A stretch of DNA of 35,346 bases from Alphaproteobacteria bacterium (GCA_021775915.1 JAJFGW010000031.1:1-35346), one strand, 5' to 3'; positions 1 to 9,404 are shown, counted from the stretch's first letter. Notes: generated by a model not told the origin, from the sequence alone. Translations and numbers: made by a program.

Positions 1-75
1 TGGTGCCGCCGGAAAGAATCGAACTTTCGACCTCACCCTTACCAAGGGTGCGCTCTACCACTGAGCCACAGCAGC
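1..75 (-). tRNA. tRNA-Thr (anticodon GGU)
   Basis: Read on the minus strand, the sequence folds as a full cloverleaf. The acceptor stem GCTGCTG pairs with CGGCGGC using G-U pairs. The D stem is GCTC/GAGC. The anticodon stem CACCC/GGGTG carries loop TTGGTAA, so the anticodon is GGT (plus-strand positions 41-43) and reads ACC/ACU threonine codons. The T stem is GAAAG/CTTTC. The 3' CCA is encoded at plus-strand positions 1-3, at the window edge, so nothing can be said about what follows the gene. Confidence 0.95.
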
Positions 76-187
76 CTCCTTATCCTTCCGGATGATGGGG
101 AAACTACAATAATTTTACTGGCATGTCACGCTGCTTTTTACTATATATTCCTTTATATCTTCCAACTTAAGCCACAGTTTGGGCACA

Positions 188-331
188 ATGGCGAATGAAA
201 ATAAGCAAACACCGCAACAAAAGCGGGCAGAAAAGCGTGCGGCAGCGTTACGCGATAATTTGAAACGCCGCAAAACGCAGCAAAAGGAGAGAAGCAGCCA
301 TGACGGCGCAAAAGACAAAAGAACAAATTGA
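188..331 (+). CDS. small basic protein ahead of dcd
   Basis: A 47-codon ORF starts at ATG 188 and stops at TGA 329. The product is very polar and basic: it begins [20 protein letters not shown] and contains a DNLKRRK segment. Its last 32 bases overlap the start of dcd in another frame, and the ribosome binding site of dcd (GGAG at 286-289) lies inside it. From memory, short Lys/Arg-rich ORFs with a LKxNLKRRK-like segment occur upstream of murA-region genes in alphaproteobacteria, which supports this being a real gene. Function is unknown. No strong Shine-Dalgarno precedes its own start. Translational coupling to dcd is an inference from the overlap. Confidence 0.5.
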   Translation: MANENKQTPQQKRAEKRAAALRDNLKRRKTQQKERSSHDGAKDKRTN

Positions 332-914
332 ACAAGACATAGATGTGCTCAATGCCGTTCCGGGCATTATGCCGGATCACTGGATCAGGCATCAGGCAGT
401 CAATCACGATATGATCAACCCGTTCTCGGATAAACAGAAACGAGACGGAGCGATTTCATATGGGTTGTCGTCCTATGGTTATGATGCACGCTGCTCTGAT
501 GAATTTATGATTTTTACCAATATTGACAATGCGATAGTCGACCCAAAGGACTTTTCACATCAAAGCTTTGTCGAGCGTAAAACGGATGTTTGCGTTATCC
601 CACCGAACAGTTTTGTCCTGACCCGCACTGTTGAGCATTTCAAAATACCGGACGATACGCTGGTGATTTGCCTTGGCAAAAGCACCTATGCGCGGTGCGG
701 ATTAATCGTTAATGTCACGCCGCTTGAACCGGGCTGGGAAGGGCATGTGACCCTTGAGATTTCGAATACGACCCCCCTACCTGCCAAAGTCTATGCCAAT
801 GAAGGTATAGCGCAGTTTTTATTTTTTAAAGGAAGTAGCCCCTGTGAAACCAGCTATGCCTCAAGAGGCGGAAAATATATGGGCCAAAAAGGCGTCACCC
901 TCCCCAAGCTCTGA
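300..914 (+). CDS. dcd: dCTP deaminase
   Basis: This 204-residue protein deaminates dCTP to dUTP, feeding dTMP synthesis in the cytoplasm. It shows the family core: an MPDHWIRH start-like segment at residues 24-31, the [10 protein letters not shown] segment with the catalytic-region Ser/Arg residues, [12 protein letters not shown] with the catalytic Glu, and the closing [15 protein letters not shown]. Most family members begin near residue 24. I kept ATG 300 because GGAG lies 10 bases ahead of it, while ATG 369 has no visible ribosome binding site, so about 23 residues may be an N-terminal extension. The last 71 bases overlap the likely GTG start of murA, which suggests coupled expression. 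Confidence 0.93.
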   Translation: MTAQKTKEQIEQDIDVLNAVPGIMPDHWIRHQAVNHDMINPFSDKQKRDGAISYGLSSYGYDARCSDEFMIFTNIDNAIVDPKDFSHQSFVERKTDVCVIPPNSFVLTRTVEHFKIPDDTLVICLGKSTYARCGLIVNVTPLEPGWEGHVTLEISNTTPLPAKVYANEGIAQFLFFKGSSPCETSYASRGGKYMGQKGVTLPKL

Positions 915-2205
915 AATAAAGCCCCAAAAATCCGGTCTCGATAAAATCCGGATTGTGGGCGGCAAACGTCTGGAAGGCATAATACCGATAAGCGGCGCAA
1001 AGAATGCGGCGCTGAAATTGATGTGCGCGGCATTATTAACCGATAAATCGTTACATCTGGAAAACATGCCCAATGGCCTGCGCGACATTCAATCACAAAC
1101 CGAGCTTATGGAACATATGGGCTGCGTCATTGCGCGTGAACGCGACCTCATGGCCATTAACGCCGGAAGGATTACCAAACCGGAAGCGCCTTATGATCTA
1201 GTGCGGAAAATGCGGACTGGTATATTAGTGCTGGGCCCCCTGCTCGCCCGCTTTGGAGAGGTTAAGGTCTCCCTGCCCGGTGGCTGCGCTATTGGATCAC
1301 GCCCGATTGACCTGCACCTTAAAGGGCTGGAAGCCATGGGTGCTCAAATTAAAATTGAACAGGGCTATATTTACGCCAGCGCACCAGAGGGCTTGAAAGG
1401 TACCACCATCAATTTCCCTAAAGTCTCTGTCGGTGCGACTGAAAACTTAATGATGGCTGCCACACTGGCTGACGGTACAACTATTTTAAATAATGCCGCA
1501 CGTGAACCGGAAATCATTAATCTGGGCGAATGCCTTATCGCCATGGGCGCGAAGATTAAGGGACTGGGCACACCTGAGATCACAATCAAAGGCGTCAAAG
1601 AACTACACGGCGCGGCCCATGACGTTATTCCCGACCGGATCGAAACCGGAACATGGATGATTGCCGCCTGTCTGACCGGCGGTACATTACGCCTTAAAAA
1701 CGCGCAGCTGGACCACTTAACCGCTCTTGTTGCTCCCCTGCAAGAAGCCGGGCTAAACATAGAACAGAGTGAGCGCGATATTATTGTCAGCCGCAACGGG
1801 CAACCATTAACAGGCATAGATATAACGACAGAGCCCTATCCCGGTTTTCCCACAGACTTGCAGGCGCAATTTATGACAATGCTAACGCTCTGCGAAGGCG
1901 CGGGTATGGTTACAGAAACAATTTTTGAGAACCGCTTCATGCATGTACCGGAGCTATGCCGCATGGGGGCAAATATCAAAACACAGGGTAATTCAGCAAT
2001 TATTCGCGGTGTCACAGGACTAAAAGGCGCCGAAGTCATGGCCACGGATTTGCGCGCTTCTGTTGCGCTTGTCCTCGCCGCCCTCGTCGCGGAGGGGGAA
2101 ACGACGATCAACCGGATATATCACCTTGATCGCGGCTATGAAAATATAGTGGAGAAATTAAACAATTGTGGCGCAGACATAAAAAGAGTGCCGCCAGAAT
2201 CCTAG
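844..2205 (+). CDS. murA: UDP-N-acetylglucosamine 1-carboxyvinyltransferase
   Basis: MurA transfers enolpyruvate from PEP to UDP-GlcNAc, the first committed step of peptidoglycan synthesis, in the cytoplasm. The core begins at [13 protein letters not shown] (about residue 33), followed by SGAKNAALK and [15 protein letters not shown]. The active-site loop is [10 protein letters not shown] with the PEP-reactive cysteine at residue 148. [10 protein letters not shown] follows later. At 453 residues it is longer than the usual 420 or so because of about 32 extra N-terminal residues. GTG 844 has an AAGGAAG ribosome binding site just upstream; ATG 856 is the only other start before the core. Either start overlaps dcd by 59-71 bases. 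The stop codon shares a CTAG with the convergent response regulator. Confidence 0.95.
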   Translation: MKPAMPQEAENIWAKKASPSPSSEIKPQKSGLDKIRIVGGKRLEGIIPISGAKNAALKLMCAALLTDKSLHLENMPNGLRDIQSQTELMEHMGCVIARERDLMAINAGRITKPEAPYDLVRKMRTGILVLGPLLARFGEVKVSLPGGCAIGSRPIDLHLKGLEAMGAQIKIEQGYIYASAPEGLKGTTINFPKVSVGATENLMMAATLADGTTILNNAAREPEIINLGECLIAMGAKIKGLGTPEITIKGVKELHGAAHDVIPDRIETGTWMIAACLTGGTLRLKNAQLDHLTALVAPLQEAGLNIEQSERDIIVSRNGQPLTGIDITTEPYPGFPTDLQAQFMTMLTLCEGAGMVTETIFENRFMHVPELCRMGANIKTQGNSAIIRGVTGLKGAEVMATDLRASVALVLAALVAEGETTINRIYHLDRGYENIVEKLNNCGADIKRVPPES

Positions 2206-2570
2206 CCTTTGCCACCGGCCAGGCGCCTCACCACTTGAATCAGCTCTTCTTTTTTTATCGGTTTAACCAGCGTTTCATCGGCAAAAAAGTCAGCATAATG
2301 CGCGTAATCTTCCTGTGCATTCTCAACACCGCCGGTAATCGCCAAAATCGGTAAATTCACACCACTTTCCTTGACATGCTTCATTAACTGCCCGCCGTCT
2401 TTTCCCGGCATCACAATATCACTAATGAGCAAGTCAAAATCACCTCCATCAAGGGATACCATGGCATCATCGACATTGTTTTTGGATGTCACATCAAAGC
2501 CTTCAGAGTGAAGATGCTCCTCCAGCAAAGTTCTGACAAACTCATCATCATCCACGAGCAATATTTTCAT
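2202..2570 (-). CDS. single-domain response regulator (CheY-like receiver)
   Basis: About 122 residues forming one receiver domain and nothing else. MKILLVDDDE holds the acidic Mg-binding pair, LLISDIVMPGKDGG holds the phosphoryl-accepting Asp, ILAITG carries the conserved Thr, and VKPIKKEEL carries the conserved Lys-Pro. With no output domain it should act by protein contact, as CheY and DivK do, or as a phosphorelay shuttle. The start at 2570 is preferred because the MKILLVDDD form is typical of receivers; the frame is open 10 codons further, to ATG 2600. No histidine kinase is nearby, so the partner is unknown. It converges on murA, with both stop codons inside CTAG at 2202-2205. Confidence 0.9.
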   Translation of the reverse strand: MKILLVDDDEFVRTLLEEHLHSEGFDVTSKNNVDDAMVSLDGGDFDLLISDIVMPGKDGGQLMKHVKESGVNLPILAITGGVENAQEDYAHYADFFADETLVKPIKKEELIQVVRRLAGGKG

Positions 2571-2631
2571 TTTTATAAATCCCGAATAATTTTCTGGCAT
2601 CGACGTCTAACACATTATAGCTTAAAGAGAA

Positions 2632-3126
2632 ATGACCGAAAAGAAAAACACATATGTCATCAATATAGAGCTTATCAGCAGCCAAGATTTTGCGCTGCCT
2701 GAGTATATACAGAAGGAGCAGAAACAAGCGCTTCAAAATTTTCTGACTGAAAACCGCTTCCAGCCTTTAAATGACAATCAGGGGCCTTACACAATAAAGC
2801 TTTCCATTGAAGAAAACCGGCTTGTGATGCGCATAAAAAATGCGACGGCACAGGATTTAAACATGCTGGTTCTATCGTTAAAACCTTACAAGCGCCTGAT
2901 ACAGGATTACTTCCTGGTGCTGAATAGCTACGAAAAAGCACGGCAACACGCCACCCGCGAAAAGCTGGAGGCCATTGATATGGGACGGCGCGGCATTCAC
3001 AATGAAGGCGCGGATTTACTACTTGCCCGTCTGAAAGACAAAATTGATATGGACTTTGAGACAGCGCGCAAACTCTTTACCCTTATATGCGTTCTCCACA
3101 AAACTCACATAAGGCTAGCGAGCTAA
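2632..3126 (+). CDS. UPF0262 family protein
   Basis: This 164-residue soluble protein matches UPF0262, an alphaproteobacterial family of unknown function. The recognisable segments are LKPYKRLIQDYFLVLNSY (about residues 83-100), the hallmark EAIDMGRRGIHNEGADLL (about 113-130) and the C-terminal ARKLFTLICVLH. No signal peptide or membrane segment is visible. In alphaproteobacteria the gene commonly lies near murA, as here. It ends three bases before the glpD start, so it is probably the first gene of a UPF0262-glpD-glpK transcript. What it does biochemically is not known. Confidence 0.88.
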   Translation: MTEKKNTYVINIELISSQDFALPEYIQKEQKQALQNFLTENRFQPLNDNQGPYTIKLSIEENRLVMRIKNATAQDLNMLVLSLKPYKRLIQDYFLVLNSYEKARQHATREKLEAIDMGRRGIHNEGADLLLARLKDKIDMDFETARKLFTLICVLHKTHIRLAS

Positions 3127-3129
3127 TTC

Positions 3130-4557
3130 ATGACAACACCGGATTATGATCTTTGCATTATTGGCGGCGGTATTAACGGTGCGGGAATCGCCCGTGATGC
3201 TGCCGGGCGCGGGCTATCTGTCCTGTTGGTGGAAAAAGGAGATCTCGCCGGAGCCACATCATCGGCCAGTACCAAACTCATCCATGGAGGACTGCGTTAT
3301 TTAGAGCATTTTGAATTTGGCCTTGTCAGAGACTCGTTAAAAGAACGCGAAGTTCTCCTGAATATTGCTCCGCATATCATCCACCCTATGGAGTTTATTC
3401 TGCCGCATGAGCCGCACTTACGTCCGGCGTGGTTGATAAGATTGGGGCTTTTTCTCTACGATCACCTCGGAGGGCGCAAAAAACTCCCCGGCTCAAAGGG
3501 CGTTAATTTAAAAAACAGCGCGCTAAACGAAAAATACACCAAAGGCTTTTCTTACGCCGATTGCCAAGTTGACGATTCCCGCCTTGTTATTCTGAATGCC
3601 ATAGACGCAGCAGAAAAAGGCGCGACAATCCTGACACAAACAGAGTGCACAAAAATATCACCGGACGAAAAAGGTTGGACTATTCATCTGAAAAACGAGC
3701 AGCCAAGAACAGCCCGAATGATCGTCAACGCCGCCGGACCATGGGTAAAAACTGTCCTGAACAATTCAGATATAGGCGAAGACACACCAGGCATTCGCCT
3801 TGTCAAAGGCAGTCATATTATAGTGCCGCGCTTTCTGGAGGGCGAAGAAGCCTATATCCTGCAACAACCGGACAAACGAATTATTTTTGCCATTCCTTAC
3901 GAACAAGATTTTACCCTAATCGGTACAACGGATATCGAATATACAGATGATCCTTCTCATCCGGAAATAGAGCAGCAGGAAACTAATTATCTTTGTGCCG
4001 CCATTAACCGTAGCTTCAAACACAAAATAAAACCAAACGATGTAGTCTGGAGCTATAGCGGCGTACGGCCACTTCTTGACGATGGAGATGAAAGTGCTTC
4101 CTCTGTCACGCGGGATTACAAATTAATTCTTGATAAAAGTCATGGCCCGCCTTTGCTCTCTGTTTTCGGTGGCAAGATCACGACCTACCGGCATTTAGCA
4201 GAAGAAGCTGTTGATCAGCTTACTGATAAGAAAAAATGGACAGAGCGCGCACCCCTGCCCGGCGGTAATATAAAAAACTTCGAAGACTTTATTGAAGACA
4301 AAACAAAACAGTATAGTCATTTACCAGAAAGTCTTATCCAGCGTTACGCCCGCGCCTATGGCACGCGCATGGATAAATTTATAAAAAAAGACATGGGAGA
4401 AAATTTTGGCGACGATATTTTCGAAGCAGAAATTCGTTATCTCATAGACCATGAGTGGGCACAAAGTTCTGAAGACATATTATGGCGGCGCTCAAAACTA
4501 GGTTTGCATGTCACACCTGAAACAATCCAAAATCTGGAAGAATATTTAAAATCATGA
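3130..4557 (+). CDS. glpD: aerobic-type glycerol-3-phosphate dehydrogenase
   Basis: An FAD enzyme that oxidises sn-glycerol-3-phosphate to dihydroxyacetone phosphate at the inner face of the cytoplasmic membrane and passes electrons to ubiquinone. The N-terminal dinucleotide fold is clear (GGGINGAGIARDAAGRG at about residues 11-27). The GlpD signatures ATSSASTKLIHGGLRYLEH, AIPYEQDFTLIGTTD and VFGGKITTYRHLAEE follow. At 475 residues it is slightly shorter than the 501-residue E. coli enzyme. Its stop overlaps the glpK start in ATGA, so translation of the two is probably coupled. No glycerol facilitator gene is present in the window. Confidence 0.95.
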   Translation: MTTPDYDLCIIGGGINGAGIARDAAGRGLSVLLVEKGDLAGATSSASTKLIHGGLRYLEHFEFGLVRDSLKEREVLLNIAPHIIHPMEFILPHEPHLRPAWLIRLGLFLYDHLGGRKKLPGSKGVNLKNSALNEKYTKGFSYADCQVDDSRLVILNAIDAAEKGATILTQTECTKISPDEKGWTIHLKNEQPRTARMIVNAAGPWVKTVLNNSDIGEDTPGIRLVKGSHIIVPRFLEGEEAYILQQPDKRIIFAIPYEQDFTLIGTTDIEYTDDPSHPEIEQQETNYLCAAINRSFKHKIKPNDVVWSYSGVRPLLDDGDESASSVTRDYKLILDKSHGPPLLSVFGGKITTYRHLAEEAVDQLTDKKKWTERAPLPGGNIKNFEDFIEDKTKQYSHLPESLIQRYARAYGTRMDKFIKKDMGENFGDDIFEAEIRYLIDHEWAQSSEDILWRRSKLGLHVTPETIQNLEEYLKS

Positions 4558-6026
4558 CAACACCAACTTTACTCGCCATCGACCAGGGCACCACAAGCTC
4601 CCGCGCCATTCTTTTTTCAAAGGACGGAGACATTGTCGCCTTACGGCAAAAAGAACTCACGCTCCATTACCCTCATAAAGGCTGGGTCGAACAAGACCCG
4701 AATGATATTTGGAACGATACGTTATGGGCCTGCCAAGCTGTTTTAAAAGACGCGCAAAATGTCGCTGCTATCGGCATCACCAACCAGCGCGAAACAACCA
4801 TTCTGTGGGATCGAAAAACCGGACAGCCTGTTTACAATGCCATTGTATGGCAAGACCGTCGCACGGCAGATTTCTGCGCAACCTTAAAAGAAGGCGATCA
4901 CGAAGCAATGATCAGAGAGCGCACCGGGCTGTTGCTTGATCCATACTTCTCGGCCAGCAAAATAGACTGGATCCTGTCCAACGTTGAAGGCGCGCGCGCC
5001 AAAGCTGAAGCCGGTGATCTGGCTTTTGGTACGGTTGATACATGGCTACTATGGAACCTGACCGGCGGCAAAATCCATGCCACAGATGCGACCAATGCCG
5101 GGCGCACCATGCTCTATAATATTCGCACGCAGGAATGGGACGATGAGCTTCTGAAACTTTTTAATATTCCTCGCTCCCTGCTTCCCGATGTCAAAGACAA
5201 TGTGGCTGACTTTGATAAAACGGCGTCTGGTTTATTTGATCATGAAATCCAGATTGGCGGCATGGCCGGAGACCAGCAAGCCGCGTTGATCGGGCAAGCC
5301 TGCTTTGAAGAAAACATGGTGAAATCAACCTACGGCACGGGCTGTTTTGCGCTGATGAATATCGGCACAACATTCCGCGAATCCAAAAACCGCCTGCTGA
5401 CAACGCCTGCTTATTGTCTTAACGGCGAAATGAATTACGCCATTGAAGGCTCTATTTTTGTTGCGGGTGCCGCCGTGCAATGGCTGCGTGACGGGCTAGG
5501 ACTATTCAAAGACGCCGCCGAGAGCGAAGGCATCGCCACCGCTGTTCACGATAATAACGGCGTGTATTTTGTTCCGGCCTTTACCGGCCTCGGCGCGCCC
5601 TACTGGAACCCGCATGCCCGCGCTAGCATTACCGGGCTAACGCGTGAAAGCAACGCCGCCCATATCACGCGCGCCGCGCTCGAAGCGCAAGCCTACCAAA
5701 CGCTGGATCTCATGGAAGCGATGAAAGCCGACACAAACCATGACCCGGATATTATCCGCGCCGATGGAGGACTAACGGCGAATAGATTTGTCTGCCAGTT
5801 CATCGCCGATATGCTCGATAAGCCCGTTGAGATTCCCAAAATCACTGAAACAACAGCGCTTGGTGCCGCTTATCTCGCCGGGCTTCAAACTGGTGTTTAT
5901 AACGAGCTGGACGAAATCACCCAAAGTTGGCAATGCGCACAACGTTATACCCCGCAAATGGCTCCAGACAGTCGCAAAGAATTGTATGACGGCTGGAAAC
6001 ATGCGGTGAACCGCTTACTTACCTGA
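4554..6026 (+). CDS. glpK: glycerol kinase
   Basis: This 490-residue FGGY-family kinase phosphorylates glycerol to glycerol-3-phosphate with ATP, making the substrate of the GlpD encoded directly upstream. The N-terminal AIDQGTTSSRAILF is the phosphate-binding start of the family. GITNQRETTILWDRKTGQP, WQDRRTADFC, the MAGDQQAALIGQACF region, STYGTGCFALMN and the C-terminal DGGLTANRFVCQFIADML are all as expected for glycerol kinase rather than xylulokinase. Length is usual. The ATGA overlap with glpD and the absence of a gap imply one transcript. No terminator hairpin with a T-run is evident in the 117 bases that follow. Confidence 0.96.
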   Translation: MTTPTLLAIDQGTTSSRAILFSKDGDIVALRQKELTLHYPHKGWVEQDPNDIWNDTLWACQAVLKDAQNVAAIGITNQRETTILWDRKTGQPVYNAIVWQDRRTADFCATLKEGDHEAMIRERTGLLLDPYFSASKIDWILSNVEGARAKAEAGDLAFGTVDTWLLWNLTGGKIHATDATNAGRTMLYNIRTQEWDDELLKLFNIPRSLLPDVKDNVADFDKTASGLFDHEIQIGGMAGDQQAALIGQACFEENMVKSTYGTGCFALMNIGTTFRESKNRLLTTPAYCLNGEMNYAIEGSIFVAGAAVQWLRDGLGLFKDAAESEGIATAVHDNNGVYFVPAFTGLGAPYWNPHARASITGLTRESNAAHITRAALEAQAYQTLDLMEAMKADTNHDPDIIRADGGLTANRFVCQFIADMLDKPVEIPKITETTALGAAYLAGLQTGVYNELDEITQSWQCAQRYTPQMAPDSRKELYDGWKHAVNRLLT

Positions 6027-6143
6027 AAAAACACCCCTTCTCACAATTATTCATAAAAATTGACTTCTTGTAATAACTGGCTTACAAAGCTCCCTATATG
6101 AAAATTATATTTTGCGAATTTTAAGCTGTATTTAGGAGCTACC

Positions 6144-7133
6144 ATGAAAAAGCTAAACATTATTTTTAACGCTGCTATCCTTCTGGGACTGACAGCCACC
6201 ATTACTCCGGCCACAGCCAACGTTGTGCCGCTCTTTGCATCGGGATCCCCCGCTACTGCCACTCCTGTTGAAAAGCAGAATATTGAAGCGCTAAACAAAG
6301 AATTATTCTCAATAGCCTCTAAATTTCATAGCGGAAATGAAAAAGAAGAAGCCCTGAAAAAAGTTCAGTACCTTATCTCAAAAGGAGCCAACATCAATAC
6401 TGCAAACAAATACGGCACAACGCCCCTTATAAAGGCTATTAAAGAGTCAAATTATGAAATAGCCAAAGCTCTACTTGCCAACGGTGCTCATATTAATACA
6501 GTAGACGAAGATAGTAACACCCCCTTAATACAAGCAACGCGCGGTTTTAACTCTGAAATTGCATTAGACCTTATCTCAAAAGGGGCCGACATCAACGCTG
6601 TCAACGAATACGGCACTCCTCTGATATTTGCCTCTAGCTGGTGGGGGCACCTCAAAACTGTTGACGTTCTCATTAAAAAAGGCGCCGACGTAAATGCCGT
6701 CAGTAGCAAATATGGCACAACAGCCCTTATGCGTGTAGCAGGAAAAAGTTACATGGGTAGGGGGTCAGGAAAGGGAGCTGAGCAAGGGCTTAAACAAATC
6801 ATGTCCATGCTTATTGAACATGGTGCCGACCTTGATGCTCAGAGTAAAGAAGGCAAAACAGCCCTCATGAAAGCTGCTCGTATGGGAAACACAGAAAGAG
6901 CCCTCATATTAATTGCCGCAGGAGCTGATATACAAATCAAAGATAATAAAGACAAATACGGTCAAAGCACAGCCATCGATATAGCAAGAGAAAATAACCA
7001 CCCGGAAACTGCCGCCGCCATCCTAACCATGGAAGCTGTTATGAAGATGATGAAAAAACAGCCTTCAATAGCCCCGGCACCCGACCAGACATCTATAAAT
7101 CTGATTCGTCCCGTTCCCAAACCATTTGGATAG
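6144..7133 (+). CDS. secreted ankyrin-repeat protein
   Basis: This 329-residue protein has a signal peptide (MKK start, hydrophobic run to about residue 22, probable cleavage after ATA-N), so it should be periplasmic or membrane-anchored. From about residue 70 it carries roughly six ankyrin repeats with typical phrases such as ISKGANINTANKYGTTPL, ADINAVNEYGTPL and LDAQSKEGKTALMKAARMGN. One repeat is interrupted by a Gly-rich insert near residues 200-215. The C-terminal tail is Pro-rich and ends RPVPKPFG. ATG 6144 has AGGAG 8-9 bases upstream. It is an orphan between glpK and a convergent secreted protein. A second secreted ankyrin protein lies at 16981-17685. Ankyrin repeats mediate protein contacts; the target is unknown. 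Confidence 0.85.
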   Translation: MKKLNIIFNAAILLGLTATITPATANVVPLFASGSPATATPVEKQNIEALNKELFSIASKFHSGNEKEEALKKVQYLISKGANINTANKYGTTPLIKAIKESNYEIAKALLANGAHINTVDEDSNTPLIQATRGFNSEIALDLISKGADINAVNEYGTPLIFASSWWGHLKTVDVLIKKGADVNAVSSKYGTTALMRVAGKSYMGRGSGKGAEQGLKQIMSMLIEHGADLDAQSKEGKTALMKAARMGNTERALILIAAGADIQIKDNKDKYGQSTAIDIARENNHPETAAAILTMEAVMKMMKKQPSIAPAPDQTSINLIRPVPKPFG

Positions 7134-7147
7134 ATAGCTGTAGACCT

Positions 7148-7762
7148 CTAATTCACTGCCGGTGCATTTGGCGTATCGGCCATCTGAAAACCGCCGCCGT
7201 TACCAATTTGGCACGTTGTCTGATCTTTATCAGGCTGGACAAGAACGCTCAGCCATTTACCGTCCTCTGCGTAAGTCCTCATCGTAAAGCCATTATTTAA
7301 AACACCCTGAATAAGGTCGGCCTGTTTAAATTCCCGCTTTAGAATACCTTCTTTGACTTGCGCGCCAGTATAGCACTGCGCTCCGCCGCCATGATTTACC
7401 TTGGATGCTCCCGGCCCATTGGAAACTTCTGTTGTGTATGTCCATTTTCCAACTTCAAGATCGGTACCGCGCGCCATCACCTGCATTTTTCCGGCGCTAT
7501 TGCTCGTCGCCATCCAGTCAGCGTTGTCATTTTGCCAGATAATAACTAAACCAGCCTCACCGCTTTTCATTTCAGCAACGCCGCCACCGACAGGTTTATA
7601 ATTATCTATATCCAGTTGCGTTAACATTTGATTGGTCGGCCCCTGATCCGGCACTGCCGCTTCCGCCGGTGCTGCCATTGTCGCGGCAACCAGCGTCATC
7701 GCAACAACAAATGATGCGACAGGCTTAAAGATATCCTTTAAGGATTGCGTGAAGGTCTTCAT
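7148..7762 (-). CDS. secreted protein of unknown function
   Basis: I do not recognise this 204-residue protein. It has an N-terminal hydrophobic segment (about residues 15-35, ending AAPAEAA) that reads as a signal peptide with cleavage near residue 35, so export to the periplasm is likely. The mature part has two cysteines (in GGAQCYTG and TTCQIGNGGG) that could form a disulphide, and several short Gly-rich strands. No catalytic motif is visible. It converges on the ankyrin gene with only 14 bases between stop codons. The upstream region at 7763-7860 is very AT-rich (runs of TTTAT), typical of a promoter region. Confidence 0.7.
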   Translation of the reverse strand: MKTFTQSLKDIFKPVASFVVAMTLVAATMAAPAEAAVPDQGPTNQMLTQLDIDNYKPVGGGVAEMKSGEAGLVIIWQNDNADWMATSNSAGKMQVMARGTDLEVGKWTYTTEVSNGPGASKVNHGGGAQCYTGAQVKEGILKREFKQADLIQGVLNNGFTMRTYAEDGKWLSVLVQPDKDQTTCQIGNGGGFQMADTPNAPAVN

Positions 7763-7873
7763 GATGTATTCCCTGTTCTACTTTTTTTATTTATTTTTAT
7801 ATTTTTATTTATTACAAAGACGCTAGCACGGAATCCGCTAAAACAGAAAACATTTTTGCGCTGGCACATTTTG

Positions 7874-7903
7874 TTGGCATAAAACACAGTTTCTTGCTAT
7901 AAC
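7874..7903 (+). promoter_or_regulatory. sigma-70-like promoter for the small lipoprotein gene
   Basis: A -35-like TTGGCA at 7874-7879 and a -10-like TATAAC at 7898-7903 are separated by 18 bases. They lie about 30 bases ahead of the ATG at 7933, which is preceded by AAGGAG. This is a pattern match only. Confidence 0.4.
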
Positions 7904-7932
7904 GCCTTATCTTTTCAAAAGGAGTTGATAAC

Positions 7933-8304
7933 ATGAGAAAACACCATAAAATTACAGCTCTGTTGGGCCTGTCCCTGCTGTCTATTTTTGCTTTATCAGC
8001 ATGTGGTGAAGATGCTCCATCGAAAACTAAACAAGCTTTTAGTGAGTGGAATGGAGTATCTAACCTGAACAGGCTGACTGTATGGAAGGACAATGAAGAT
8101 AACTCTCCTGATCCTGAGTACTGGTCTAAAGAACAGGGCTTCACATTGTGTTATAAAGGAAAAGAGACGGGCAGCCGTTATAAGCTTGCTAAGGATAACC
8201 CTGACACCCGTTTTGTAAGTGTTCTTTATCGCGGCAACAATACATTAGAACAACTATATGCCACCAAATGTCCGGATTCCCTTAAGTCTTCTCCAAAACC
8301 CTAA
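7933..8304 (+). CDS. small lipoprotein of unknown function
   Basis: A 123-residue protein with a lipoprotein signal: MRKHHK, a hydrophobic run, then the lipobox LSAC with the lipidated cysteine at about residue 24, followed by GEDAPS. After export and lipidation it should sit on the inner or outer membrane facing the periplasm. The mature part is polar with two further cysteines (TLCYKG and ATKCPDS) and no motif I recognise. AAGGAG precedes the ATG at the right distance. Its stop lies 11 bases before the moeB start, so the two may be cotranscribed, although nothing else links them. Confidence 0.72.
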   Translation: MRKHHKITALLGLSLLSIFALSACGEDAPSKTKQAFSEWNGVSNLNRLTVWKDNEDNSPDPEYWSKEQGFTLCYKGKETGSRYKLAKDNPDTRFVSVLYRGNNTLEQLYATKCPDSLKSSPKP

Positions 8305-8315
8305 CCCAAAATATA

Positions 8316-9404
8316 ATGACCAACGTTAATCGCTATAACCGGCAAACCGTACTTCCTGAGATTGGCGCTGAAGGTCAGGAGAATCTGACCCGCGCCAACG
8401 TGCTTGTTATCGGCGCGGGCGGTTTGGGCTGCCCCGTGCTGCAATATCTGGCGGCGGCGGGCATTGGCACGATCGGCATTGTTGATAATGATGATGTTGA
8501 TGTCACAAATTTGCAGCGACAAACATTGTTTACAACGGCGCAGCAGGGACAAAAGAAAGTCGATGCCGCGAAAAATTATCTAGAAGCCCTGAACCCGGAC
8601 ATTGAAATTCGCGCCATTCCCGAACGCCTGACGGCGGATAATGCGCTAAATCTCATGAAAGACTACGACATTATTGCTGATGGCACGGACAATTTCTCGG
8701 CCAAGTTCCTGATTAACGACGCGGCGGTAAAGCTTGGCAAGCCTGTTGTTTATGGCTCTATCCTAGGCTTTGAAGGGCAATCCTCCGTATTTTGGGCGTC
8801 CCAAAAAGACGCGCCGTGCTACCGTTGCCTTCACCCAAAAATGCCCTCCGGTTATGTGCCCAACTGTGCCGAAGCCGGAACTATCGGCGCGCTCGCTGGA
8901 ATCATTGGCTCCGTTCAAGCCATGGAGGTTATCAAGCTCGCTGCGCCGCATGAAACGCTAAAGCCGCTTACCGGAAAACTCTGGGTGATTGACGCCCACA
9001 CCATGGAAACAAACAGCTATAGCATTTCCAAAAACCCGGAATGTCCTGTATGCTCAAAAAAACCGGAGGAGATTAAATTGGAAGATGAAAACATATCAAG
9101 CTGCGCCGCCATTCCCTCAATAGGCATAGCAGAATCAAAAAACAAACAAGACGCTATTTTTATCGATGTCCGCGAACAGAATGAATGGGACGAGGACCAT
9201 ATAGAAGGCGCCCTGCTCTGCCCGCTTTCTGTCCTGACAGAAGGTACAGAAATACCAATAGAAATACCGAGCGACAAAACATGCATCATCTATTGCCGTT
9301 CAGGCAAACGCAGTCTCAAAGCCATCGAAATCCTAACAGAGCGCGGCCATAGCGGGCTTATAAATTTAAGCGGTGGTTTTATCGCTTGGTCTCAGGCGGC
9401 CTGA
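8316..9404 (+). CDS. moeB: molybdopterin-synthase adenylyltransferase with rhodanese domain
   Basis: This 362-residue protein combines an E1-like ThiF/MoeB domain with a C-terminal rhodanese domain. The first domain (about 1-250) has the nucleotide-binding GAGGLGCPVLQYLAAAG and the structural zinc pairs CYRC (168, 171) and CPVC (243, 246). It adenylates the C-terminal glycine of MoaD. The second domain (about 270-362) has IDVREQNEWDEDHIEGA and the active loop YCRSGKRS with catalytic Cys327, giving a sulphur donor for thiocarboxylation. The fused layout resembles MOCS3/MoeBR-type proteins. It could also serve ThiS, but the moa/mob genes directly opposite favour Mo cofactor synthesis. Its end overlaps the convergent gene at 9392 by 13 bases. 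Confidence 0.92.
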   Translation: MTNVNRYNRQTVLPEIGAEGQENLTRANVLVIGAGGLGCPVLQYLAAAGIGTIGIVDNDDVDVTNLQRQTLFTTAQQGQKKVDAAKNYLEALNPDIEIRAIPERLTADNALNLMKDYDIIADGTDNFSAKFLINDAAVKLGKPVVYGSILGFEGQSSVFWASQKDAPCYRCLHPKMPSGYVPNCAEAGTIGALAGIIGSVQAMEVIKLAAPHETLKPLTGKLWVIDAHTMETNSYSISKNPECPVCSKKPEEIKLEDENISSCAAIPSIGIAESKNKQDAIFIDVREQNEWDEDHIEGALLCPLSVLTEGTEIPIEIPSDKTCIIYCRSGKRSLKAIEILTERGHSGLINLSGGFIAWSQAA

